A DNA stretch of 45,384 nt from an uncultured Clostridia bacterium (GTDB taxonomy: Bacteria; Bacillota; Clostridia; Christensenellales; Aristaeellaceae): positions 1 to 45,384 of the forward strand of contig CAMVEB010000031.1 of NCBI GenBank assembly GCA_947166385.1. The letters are read 5' to 3'. Position 1 is the stretch's first letter, and each line of letters begins with the position of its first letter. A program made the translations under genes and the position numbers. The notes beneath the pieces were generated by a model. That model did not search any database. It was given only the letters and a program-made list of their open reading frames with translations, and was not told the DNA's origin. Below, in pieces: positions 15,008 to 22,357 of the stretch.

Positions 15008-15059
15008 AGCGGAACGGAGGGAGGAACGGAGGGACGCCCCTTTTTGTTCCGCTTTTTTT
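15008..15059 (+). terminator. Terminator with duplicated left arm
   Basis: AGCGGAAC (15008-15015) pairs with GTTCCGCT (15046-15053), followed by seven T residues. The 12-mer GGAACGGAGGGA is repeated head to tail (15011-15022 and 15023-15034), so the inner GGAAC can pair with the same right arm. No plus-strand gene ends nearby. Nothing else is recognised in 14893-15160, other than weak ORFs on both strands. Confidence 0.55.
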
Positions 15060-15162
15060 ATCAGACAATCCCGTCATTCAGAAAACAATCTGCCGAATCC
15101 TGCGCGAATGCTCCGGTACGGGTTTTTGTCAAAAACTGTGTTTTCAGCCATGATGGTTCATC

Positions 15163-15230
15163 TTTTCTTGCGGGATGAGGAGCCGGCAGGTATAATAAAC
15201 AGGTTGCTTCAAAGCGTAGTTAACCCGACA
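15163..15230 (+). promoter_or_regulatory. Promoter block of the peptidase E gene (copy B of a 68-bp repeat)
   Basis: TTGCGG (15168-15173), a 17-bp spacer and a perfect TATAAT (15191-15196) lie 47 bp before the start codon. The block matches copy A at 12621-12688; this copy has the stronger -10. Confidence 0.75.
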
Positions 15231-15243
15231 TGATTTCAGGAGA

Positions 15244-16014
15244 ATGGAGCAACGGATTCTGGCTTTCATGGGGGCTCATATGAATGCGGTTTTAACAAGC
15301 TCGCTCGGAGGTGCTTTCCGGGTTGACGGAAAAAGGGTGCCATCTGTCCTGATAGAGAAAAACGGGTTGTTGGACAAGGTCAAATCCCTGTGGCCTGAAA
15401 AAGCCAGTGTGCTGATGATATGTGCATCACCATCAAATTATGAAAAGAATGATGCAGTGCTTGAATGCTTCCGGCAATCACTTCCGATGAGCGGACTGGA
15501 CTATTCCTGCCTGGATATGTGTGATGACAGGAATGAAGAGACAGCGGCTCAAATCAATTCAAGAAATGTCATCATCCTGACAGGAGGACATGTTCCCGCA
15601 CAGAACGCATTTTTCAGGAAAATCAGATTGAAAGAAAGCCTGAAAGACTATCAGGGTCTCGTTCTTGCCTGGAGTGCGGGTTCCATGAATTGTGCCGATC
15701 CCGTTTATGCCGGGCCTGAATTGCCGGGAGAAGCGATCGATCCTTCATATGAACGGTGGATTTCAGGGTTGGGATTGACAAAGACCAACATTTTTCCTCA
15801 CTTTCAAATGCTCCGTGAGGAAATCCTGGATGGGCTGAGGCTGATAGAAGATATCACATTTCCGGACAGCATGAATCATGAAATCATTGCGATGAATGAC
15901 GGCAGTTATATCGTTATTGATGATACCGGCGAAACACTTTATGGCGAAGCATACAGGATCAAAGACGGTATTTTGAAACAAATCTGCTGTGATGATTCTT
16001 TCATCCGCCTTTAG
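15244..16014 (+). CDS. Peptidase E-like (S51) class-I amidotransferase-fold protein
   Basis: The 256-aa protein has the nucleophile elbow LAWSAGSMNCA (Ser) of S51 dipeptidase E-like proteins, ILTGGHVPAQN ahead of it, and GLGLTKTNIFPHF with the expected catalytic histidine. It is soluble. Dipeptidase E cleaves Asp-X dipeptides; substrate use here is inferred. The ribosome site AGGAG is only 1 nt from the ATG, an unusually tight spacing, so translation may be weak or start elsewhere. Expression is from the duplicated promoter block. Confidence 0.85.
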   Translation: MEQRILAFMGAHMNAVLTSSLGGAFRVDGKRVPSVLIEKNGLLDKVKSLWPEKASVLMICASPSNYEKNDAVLECFRQSLPMSGLDYSCLDMCDDRNEETAAQINSRNVIILTGGHVPAQNAFFRKIRLKESLKDYQGLVLAWSAGSMNCADPVYAGPELPGEAIDPSYERWISGLGLTKTNIFPHFQMLREEILDGLRLIEDITFPDSMNHEIIAMNDGSYIVIDDTGETLYGEAYRIKDGILKQICCDDSFIRL

Positions 16015-16071
16015 CCGGAATTTTCATTGTTTTCATTTCTCCTGCCGGAAAAAACCTGACCTGTATCCCAT

Positions 16072-16944
16072 TTATTCGTGCGCCATACAGGCATAAAGCG
16101 TAACCCACTTGTTCTCTTCCCCGACGTTCCCCGCCTTGAAAGCCGGTACGCTTTTGGATGCCGTCAGAATATATCTCCCGTTTTCCTTTCGATGCTGGTC
16201 TAGCACCTGATATCCGGCCTGCATCGCTTCAGAATCCGGCCGGCACCCTAAAACCCGTAGCGCGTAAAGGATGTTCTGCGCTCCCACCTTGATCGGGTCG
16301 GAAGGATAGAATGTGCCCAGCATTACGTCAACCATGGGCGTCTTCATGTCATCCGTCCTGTAGAAGATGTTTCTTTTCGTAAAATAATGCACAAGCTGGC
16401 TCTCGCAGTCCGGCCTGTATCCCTGCAGATGCAGTTCGGCGACCAGCAGGAGGTATTCCACCGTCAGCCTGGCGCAGCTCTTATGCGGTTTTCTCGGATC
16501 GTTGGTCTTTTTGTTGGTGCTGATGCATCCAAAGCCGCCGTCTTCCTTGATTCCGCTTAAGACACAGGCAATTTCATTTCGGACGGTCTCCTCCTGATCA
16601 TACCCCAGTTTCACGAGATTCCGGAGCAGGTAGGGCTCTCCGCACAGCATTTTGAATCCTGTGCTCTCGATCAGGGCGAACACCTCGTCATCGATCTCTG
16701 ATCCGATCTCCTGACGCGTCAGTCCCCATTCGGCGAAAGCCATGATGGCGTCGAACTTGTCCCATGGTTTATCCTTCCTGAGCTTTTTCAGCGCCCGTTC
16801 GAACACTTTGCTATGCAGCAGCTGCCTTTTGCATTCGATGACTGATTCATTATCGTCCGGCAGTTTCATATATTCTTTCAGCGTTCTGAGCCGCACTTCC
16901 GGATTCTGTTCCTCCAGCAGCCAATCCAGAATCGATCGATCCAT
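16072..16944 (-). CDS. Helical-repeat protein, prenyltransferase/terpene-cyclase-like barrel (unknown function)
   Basis: The 290-aa protein is made of alternating helices with VRLRTLKEYM, AIMAFAEWGL, CVLSGIKEDGGFGCIS and VEYLLLVAELHLQGY. The KEDGGFGC and CARLTVEYLLLVAE segments recall alpha/alpha-barrel proteins of the squalene-cyclase/prenyltransferase superfamily, but no catalytic DxDD is visible. There is no signal peptide. GAGGAGGAG lies upstream of the ATG. It is monocistronic on the minus strand and of unknown function. Confidence 0.75.
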   Translation of the reverse strand: MDRSILDWLLEEQNPEVRLRTLKEYMKLPDDNESVIECKRQLLHSKVFERALKKLRKDKPWDKFDAIMAFAEWGLTRQEIGSEIDDEVFALIESTGFKMLCGEPYLLRNLVKLGYDQEETVRNEIACVLSGIKEDGGFGCISTNKKTNDPRKPHKSCARLTVEYLLLVAELHLQGYRPDCESQLVHYFTKRNIFYRTDDMKTPMVDVMLGTFYPSDPIKVGAQNILYALRVLGCRPDSEAMQAGYQVLDQHRKENGRYILTASKSVPAFKAGNVGEENKWVTLYACMAHE

Positions 16945-17021
16945 CTTTTTCTCCTCCTCCTCATTTTTTCCTGACAGGAATGCGGAACCGGTTCATGAAC
17001 TGAATGGGGCTTCCCTTTGCG

Positions 17022-17066
17022 AAAAACTCCTGTGCCTGTCACAGGGATGATGGCACAGGAGTTTTT
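17022..17066. terminator. Bidirectional terminator
   Basis: AAAAACTCCTGTGCC and GGCACAGGAGTTTTT form a perfect 15-bp stem around a 15-nt loop, giving a T-run in either direction. It serves the HU/H1-like operon, whose last stop is at 17094 on the minus strand. Confidence 0.85.
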
Positions 17067-17093
17067 CAATGCTTATGATTTTACAGTGAATGC

Positions 17094-17468
17094 TTACCAG
17101 ATATCGACGCTGCCGGCATCCTTGTCAGATGTCCAGTAGATCTTGTTCTCCTCGACCTTCACATAGGCGTTCACGGCATCCTTCGGAACCTTTGCGGCGA
17201 TCTCAGCCGGCGTGATGGATCCGCCCATCTTGCTCTGGATCACAACGTTCAGTGCTTTCTTGGCGGCGGGTTTCTTTGCCGCAACCTTCTTTTCCACTTT
17301 GGCAGTCTCGGTCTTTACAGCCGCTTCTGCCTTTTTCGCTGTGGTTTTTGCGGCAGCCTTGGCCCTGGCCGGAGCCTTCTTCACAGCCGCGGCGGCTTTC
17401 TGGGCTTTGGCTTCCACAGCCTTCACTTCTTCCTTGATTTCCTCAGCAACCTTTTTCTTCGTAGCCAT
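17094..17468 (-). CDS. Histone-H1-like Lys/Ala-rich protein with C-terminal DUF6465 domain
   Basis: The protein has 124 aa. Residues 1-72 are almost only Lys, Ala, Glu and Val with KKAPARAKAAAK and KKPAAKK runs, a disordered DNA-binding tail like that of eukaryotic H1. Residues 73-124 form a compact domain (VVIQSKMGGSITPAEIAAKV, YVKVEENKIYW) that I recognise as DUF6465. It is encoded 20 nt after HU, in the same transcript. Together they should form part of the nucleoid. The low-complexity tail is likely to vary in length between strains. Confidence 0.85.
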   Translation of the reverse strand: MATKKKVAEEIKEEVKAVEAKAQKAAAAVKKAPARAKAAAKTTAKKAEAAVKTETAKVEKKVAAKKPAAKKALNVVIQSKMGGSITPAEIAAKVPKDAVNAYVKVEENKIYWTSDKDAGSVDIW

Positions 17469-17487
17469 GGTCCATTACCTTCCTCTA

Positions 17488-17760
17488 TTATTTGGCGACT
17501 TTATCTTTCAGGGCCTTGCCCGCCTTGAAGGTGGGAACCTTGGAGGCAGCGATCTTCACCACTTCGCCGGTCCGGGGATTGCGGCCTTCACGGGCAGCGC
17601 GTTCTTTCACATCAAAGGTGCCGAAGCCAATCAGCTGAACAGCTTCGCCCTTCGCCAGAGCATCTCCGATCGCGCCAAAGACGGCATTGATGGCAGCCTC
17701 GGCATCCTTCTTGGTCATGCCGTTCGCGGCAACAGCATTGATGAGTTCTCCCTTATTCAT
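17488..17760 (-). CDS. hup: HU-family DNA-binding protein
   Basis: The 90-aa protein has the complete HU fold: [11 protein letters not shown], the dimer helices, [26 protein letters not shown] (the signature and beta-arm with the intercalating-proline RNP segment), and a C-terminal helix GKALKDKV. It bends and compacts DNA. GAAAGGAAG precedes the ATG. The H1-like gene follows in the same operon, an arrangement that suggests coordinated control of nucleoid architecture. Confidence 0.96.
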   Translation of the reverse strand: MNKGELINAVAANGMTKKDAEAAINAVFGAIGDALAKGEAVQLIGFGTFDVKERAAREGRNPRTGEVVKIAASKVPTFKAGKALKDKVAK

Positions 17761-17802
17761 TGATAACTTCCTTTCTGCCCTCCGGGGCTTGTGTTTTAAG
17801 CG

Positions 17803-17831
17803 ATTATAGCATGTTATCCGTATCCTGGCAA
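17803..17831 (-). promoter_or_regulatory. Promoter of the HU/H1-like operon
   Basis: On the minus strand TTGCCA, a 17-bp spacer and a perfect TATAAT (17808-17803) lie about 43 bp upstream of the HU start. Confidence 0.8.
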
Positions 17832-17870
17832 GGAGGGAACAAAGGACGTGGATGAACGCTTATCAGGTTA

Positions 17871-17899
17871 TTGCGTTCTGTCATCTGTTATGATATATT
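17871..17899 (+). promoter_or_regulatory. Promoter upstream of the secreted-protein gene
   Basis: TTGCGT (17871-17876), a 17-bp spacer and TATATT (17894-17899) lie divergently to the HU promoter and about 150 bp before the next plus-strand start. Confidence 0.55.
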
Positions 17900-18052
17900 T
17901 CGATGAGGAAGACATCCCCATCAGACATTCAGCCGCTGCTTTCGCTCCTGCCCCGGCGGGAGGCTTTTCAGGAAGAATTCTTTGCGCCGGATCGCTGCGG
18001 AGTGGATTCTTCGGCATGGAAGGAATCCTTGAATATACGGAGGAGAAATGAC

Positions 18053-18736
18053 ATGAAAAAAGTCCTGGCTCTGCTCCTGGTGCTCGCGTGTGTGGTGCTC
18101 TTTGGCGCGGCTGCCGCGACGTCTGAAAGGGAAGATGAACCTTTCCGGTATGTCCACGATCCGCGGCAGAATCCCGTCGCGATGGAGGATATCATTGAAA
18201 ACCCGGCGGCAGTTTACGGCTTTTCCCCGAATCCGGATTCCACACGCCTGGGGGAGTACGCAGATTATGACTGGACGGATCCGGAGCTTGTGGCGGAAGC
18301 AAAAAAGACCCGGGAAGCATACCACGCCTCCATGGAAAAAATGATGGATATCGTGTACGAAATGCGGGATGAAGGCGCTGCGTTGGAGGCCATCGCGCGG
18401 GCGGTATCCGCTGAACGAAACCGCGTGCGCCTGGCATCCTATGAGAACGATCCGGAAGAGCTGGCAAAGGTAAAGAAAAGCAACCTGCAGACTTACGGTG
18501 ACGAGAATGGACCGACGCCGGATCAGATGTTTGAAAAATACGGATCGTGGCAGACCGTGCTCGTGAAAGCGTTCAGTCCGAACCTTGGAATGGATGCCGT
18601 GTGCGGTCTGTACGATGATATGTACGACCTGTACGTGGAGCTCGGTCTGGCGGAACCGGATCCGGAAGAGGGAATGACGGACAACCCGGATGAATCCGAA
18701 AACTCCGAAAACACGGAAAACGAGTCAGCTGCGTAA
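18053..18736 (+). CDS. Secreted protein of unknown function with acidic tail
   Basis: ATG 18053 is chosen for the adjacent GGAGGAG and because it opens a classic signal peptide (MKKVLALLLVLACVVLFGAA). In-frame starts upstream add a non-signal head. The 227-aa product has a helical middle (EAYHASMEKMMDIVYEMRDEGAALEAIARAVSAERN) and an acidic, low-complexity end rich in Glu, Asn and Ser. The Cys in the signal core (LVLACVV) is not a good lipobox. No domain is recognised. It ends 56 bp before the sensor gene and may share its transcript. Confidence 0.8.
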   Translation: MKKVLALLLVLACVVLFGAAAATSEREDEPFRYVHDPRQNPVAMEDIIENPAAVYGFSPNPDSTRLGEYADYDWTDPELVAEAKKTREAYHASMEKMMDIVYEMRDEGAALEAIARAVSAERNRVRLASYENDPEELAKVKKSNLQTYGDENGPTPDQMFEKYGSWQTVLVKAFSPNLGMDAVCGLYDDMYDLYVELGLAEPDPEEGMTDNPDESENSENTENESAA

Positions 18737-18792
18737 AAAGGAGATAACTCTGTTCCACTTTGTGCGGCGAGGGAAGATTCGGAGGGGTGTGA

Positions 18793-20637
18793 ATGAAGGA
18801 TCAGTCCTTTCTTAGGCGGATCAGCATTGCTCTGTTTGTCGTGATGCTGCTGATGTTTATTGTGCATGTTCAGATTCTGGTTCATTTTAACCGCCAGGTC
18901 ATCACTGTTCACGGAAACGACACATCCGGCAGTTCCTATATGGAAATCAATGACCGGGAGAACAGCACCAGCAGCTGGCTGAAGCGGGACTTCCCCCTGA
19001 CGGAGGAAAGTACGGTGGACCTGATCGGCCAGACCGTCGACGAAACCCTCTATAACAACAGCGGCGACGCGATCCGGGAATGGGGGCTGCGGATTGACAT
19101 CCTCGGGGACTGCTTTATCAACCAGGCCTGGAACGGCGAGGTCGAAATTCACCAGTTTGCGGGCGGTGAGAGCGAAACGGTCCAGCGGCTGAACCTGCAG
19201 GACTATCACCTGGAGGACGTCCGCCTTCAGTACCGCTTTGACGGAGATCTTCTGATCCCCATGCAAAAAGGGGACTATATCGTTTATTACCCCAGCGAAT
19301 ACTACACGGAAATGCCGATTCGAAGCGGAGACAGCGTGAAAATCGGCATGATCTTCTATTATCTGGACAAACTGGATCTTTCCGAGTATGATCTGACGAT
19401 TCATTATCACAGGAACCTGACCCAGGGCTGGAGCTTTGTGACCTTCATCATCGCTGCGGCGCTGTGGTTCCTTTCCTGCGTTGTTTACGGAACGAGCGTT
19501 GTCAGCTACCGGATTGCCCGGAAGCAGATGGAACAGCGCCGGTCCGGTTTGTCCTACATGTCGGAACTGTATGAGGCCATTTATATCATCAACCTGGCCA
19601 TGGATGAGATGACGCCCGTTTCCCCGGGAGAGTATATTGAGAATCTCCGGAGCAAATACAGCAGCGCGAGGGAGCTGCTGAACGTCGCGGTTCGGGGAGA
19701 TTCGGACGAAAGCTTTCTGGCGGACACCCTGGCGTTCGTGGACGCGGACACGCTTCCGGAAAGAATGCGGAATCGGGAAAGCATCGTCTGGGAATTTGTC
19801 AGCAAGCTGCACGGCTGGTGCCGGTTCCGGTTCTTCGCCATGGACCGGACGGAAGGGAAGCCGCTGGAAAACGTGATCTTTGCGGTTCAGGATATCAACG
19901 ACGAGCGAAACGAAGCCCAGGTTCTTGCGGAGCGTCTGGAAAAAGCGGAGGCCGTCACGGCGGCGAACAACACCTTCCTTTCCATGGCAACCGAAAACCT
20001 GCAGGCGCCTGTCCGGGAAATCCTGGAAATCAATGGGAAGATCCTCCGGGAGAGCGGGGAGGGAAAAACCCGGGAATACGCGGAATCCATCCGGAGCACG
20101 GCGGACAGGATGCTCGCGCTGATCAGCGGCCTGGCCCGTCGGGCGGAAGCCGCCTCGAAAGAAAAAGCCGGATCAGACCGTTATTCCCTGCGGAAGACGG
20201 CGGAGGAAGTCCTCCGGATGATCCGGCCCATGGCGGAGAAGAAACATCTCGGCCTGGAGACGGCCATCACGGAGAATGTCCCGGACGCGCTTGTCGGTGA
20301 TGCGGAAAAGCTGAAGGAGATCATGGCATCTCTCCTGGACAACGCAGTGAATCACGGCACGGACGGAACCGTTCGCCTCTCCGTCTTCGGAAAGATTCTC
20401 GGGGAAACGGTCCACCTGCTGGTTTCCGTGCGGTCCATTCCGAAGGACGGGGCGGCTCCCGGCGGCAGTCTGCCGGATCCGAAGGCGGTCCGGGTTGAAA
20501 ACGATCTGGATCTGGAGGTTGCGGGAGCGCTGCTTGCCTCCGTGCGTTCCGAGCTGAAATCCGTGCTGTCGGCGGACGCGTGGAAGGACATATACTTTGA
20601 GATCGACCAGCGGATCGCGGAGGAGAACGATCAATGA
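18793..20637 (+). CDS. Degenerate membrane histidine kinase (pseudokinase) paired with HD-GYP
   Basis: The protein has 614 aa. A transmembrane helix at about 10-31 is followed by an approximately 180-residue extracellular beta-rich domain and a second helix at about 215-240. A linker and a PAS-like region (FRFFAMDRTEGKPLENVIFAVQDI) then lead into a HisKA-like helix pair. Where kinases have xSHExRxP, this protein has SMATENLQAP, so the phospho-accepting histidine is lost. The N-box survives (LLDNAVNHG), but the glycine-rich G1 box is replaced by NDLDLEVAGALL. It probably senses and signals without phosphotransfer, through the HD-GYP protein whose gene overlaps by 4 nt. Confidence 0.85.
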   Translation: MKDQSFLRRISIALFVVMLLMFIVHVQILVHFNRQVITVHGNDTSGSSYMEINDRENSTSSWLKRDFPLTEESTVDLIGQTVDETLYNNSGDAIREWGLRIDILGDCFINQAWNGEVEIHQFAGGESETVQRLNLQDYHLEDVRLQYRFDGDLLIPMQKGDYIVYYPSEYYTEMPIRSGDSVKIGMIFYYLDKLDLSEYDLTIHYHRNLTQGWSFVTFIIAAALWFLSCVVYGTSVVSYRIARKQMEQRRSGLSYMSELYEAIYIINLAMDEMTPVSPGEYIENLRSKYSSARELLNVAVRGDSDESFLADTLAFVDADTLPERMRNRESIVWEFVSKLHGWCRFRFFAMDRTEGKPLENVIFAVQDINDERNEAQVLAERLEKAEAVTAANNTFLSMATENLQAPVREILEINGKILRESGEGKTREYAESIRSTADRMLALISGLARRAEAASKEKAGSDRYSLRKTAEEVLRMIRPMAEKKHLGLETAITENVPDALVGDAEKLKEIMASLLDNAVNHGTDGTVRLSVFGKILGETVHLLVSVRSIPKDGAAPGGSLPDPKAVRVENDLDLEVAGALLASVRSELKSVLSADAWKDIYFEIDQRIAEENDQ

Positions 20638-22328
20638 TCACGACCGGATACGGCATTTGCGTCGTGATTGCGGTGCTGGCGACGCTGATGATGGCGCTGA
20701 GGAACTATGACCATATCGATATCAACGAGTGGTCTGTGGCGCTTCTTCTGCCTTTACTGATTACGGCCTTCTGGCTGAAGGTCCGGATTTCCACGCCGGA
20801 AGCGGGGCTGGTGCTTTTTGCCCTGATCGAACTGATGACATCGCTGATGATGGCGGTCATTCTGTTTTCCATGTTCCACAGCGCCGGCGTGCGGGTACGC
20901 CCGTGGGTCAAGGCCGTCGTTTACGGATCGGTGGCGGCTCTGCTGTTTCCGATCTGGGGAATCTTCAACAACCGGTTCGGACCGGATATGATTGAGATCA
21001 TCGACACGGGGGACGGCTATGTTTCCCGGATGACCGGAGTCCTCAACGCTTTCGAGCATTATGCCTTTCTGATGGCGGTGATTCTCCTGATCACCTGTGT
21101 CGTCGTCCTGCTCCGGTCGAAAGGCCGGAACGTTTCCCGCCGCTCCGTCTTCGGCTACCTGGTTTTTATCGGAATCTGGATTGCTCTCTATACGGTGGAA
21201 GCGGTTTCGAAAGTGGATTTTTCTTTCCTGCCGTTCCTTTATATGCTGGTCGAGGCCTTCCTGGTTTTGTCCTACGACCAGATCCGTTCCCATGATATTT
21301 CCAATATGATCACGGAAAGCCAGAAGGATCACGCCGTGCGGGGCTATGTGGCTGTCGGGCTGACGGGGAAATTCCTCGGCGCCAATGAGAAGAGCTATGA
21401 CTTTTTCCCGGAACTCCGGGATAAGAAGAGAGACACGGCTTTTTCCGAAGACAGCGAGATTGGAAGAAGGTTTGTCCGGATGATGGAGAACTATACGGTG
21501 AACGGGGTCGAAACAGGCTCTTTCCCCTCCGGCAGCCGGACGCTTGCCTATCGGATTTCCGGGTTTTCCGTCCGGAAGGGCGGTCCTGTCCGCGGATACC
21601 TGATCGATCTCCGGGACGCTACGGAAGAGAAGAAGAACCTGGAGCTCCTGACGAACTATAACGACCGGCTGAACCGGGAGGTCGCGGAAAAGACCCGGAA
21701 CATTGAGGCGATCCAGGAGAAGCTTGTCCTGAGCATGGCGGACATGGTTGAAAACCGGGACGGCAACACCGGCGGTCACGTCCGGCGGACCAGCGATGTC
21801 GTCGGGATCCTGGTCCGGGAGATCATGGAGAACAATCTGTTCCCGCTGGAGGAGAACCTGGCGCGGGATATTATCCGAACGGCGCCGATGCACGACCTGG
21901 GAAAGGTCAGCATCGATTCCGGCATTCTGAATAAGCCTGCCCGGCTGACGCCGGAAGAATACGAGATCATGAAGACCCATTCGACCCTCAGCGGCCAGAT
22001 GGTGAAAATCCTTCTGGAGGGCGTGGAGGAGGACAGCCTGGTGCAGACCGCCTACCGCCTCGCGCGCCACCATCACGAGCGCTGGGACGGCAAGGGATAT
22101 CCCGACGGCCTGGTGGGGGAGATGATCCCTGTCGAGGCCCGGATCATGGCGGTGGCGGACGTTTACGACGCCCTGGTCAGCAAGCGGGTTTACAAAGAAC
22201 CCATGAGCTATGAGAAAGCCGCCGCTATCATGAACGAAGGCATGGGAACGCAATTTGATCCCAATATGCGGATCGTGTTTCAGAGATGCCGGAAAGACCT
22301 GGAGGCCTATTATTCCGCGATCCAGTAG
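20634..22328 (+). CDS. Membrane HD-GYP protein (putative cyclic-di-GMP phosphodiesterase)
   Basis: The protein has 564 aa. Residues 1-225 contain about seven hydrophobic helices. Residues 235-340 form a PAS-like segment ending in GYLIDLRDATEEKKN, and a short coiled coil leads to the HD-GYP domain at about 365-555. Its residues are intact: GGHVRRTS, MHDLGKVSIDSGILNKP, RLARHHHERWDGKGYPDGL and MAVADVYDALVSKR. The family hydrolyses cyclic-di-GMP at a di- or tri-iron site. Its ATG overlaps the stop of the pseudokinase gene (ATGA), so the two are made in fixed ratio. It converges with a second HD-GYP gene 30 bp away. Confidence 0.92.
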   Translation: MITTGYGICVVIAVLATLMMALRNYDHIDINEWSVALLLPLLITAFWLKVRISTPEAGLVLFALIELMTSLMMAVILFSMFHSAGVRVRPWVKAVVYGSVAALLFPIWGIFNNRFGPDMIEIIDTGDGYVSRMTGVLNAFEHYAFLMAVILLITCVVVLLRSKGRNVSRRSVFGYLVFIGIWIALYTVEAVSKVDFSFLPFLYMLVEAFLVLSYDQIRSHDISNMITESQKDHAVRGYVAVGLTGKFLGANEKSYDFFPELRDKKRDTAFSEDSEIGRRFVRMMENYTVNGVETGSFPSGSRTLAYRISGFSVRKGGPVRGYLIDLRDATEEKKNLELLTNYNDRLNREVAEKTRNIEAIQEKLVLSMADMVENRDGNTGGHVRRTSDVVGILVREIMENNLFPLEENLARDIIRTAPMHDLGKVSIDSGILNKPARLTPEEYEIMKTHSTLSGQMVKILLEGVEEDSLVQTAYRLARHHHERWDGKGYPDGLVGEMIPVEARIMAVADVYDALVSKRVYKEPMSYEKAAAIMNEGMGTQFDPNMRIVFQRCRKDLEAYYSAIQ

Positions 22329-22357
22329 CGGGGACCCTGTCGGATGCCTGCCGGATG

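Noticed and set aside
14865..15077. A minus-strand 70-aa frame with one hydrophobic segment
   Set aside because: It overlaps the leader hairpins and the duplicated terminator arm and has no ribosome site; a real small membrane protein cannot be excluded but is not supported.
17848..18051. A plus-strand 67-aa frame before the secreted protein
   Set aside because: It covers the promoter region, has no ribosome site at its start and no protein-like pattern.
18523..19812. A long minus-strand frame opposite the pseudokinase gene (429 aa)
   Set aside because: It is antisense to a well-supported coding frame, rich in His/Arg/Pro as expected for a GC-rich shadow, and lacks motifs.
20754..22253. A 499-aa minus-strand frame opposite the HD-GYP gene
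   Set aside because: It is the complement of conserved HD-GYP codons, with shadow-type composition.
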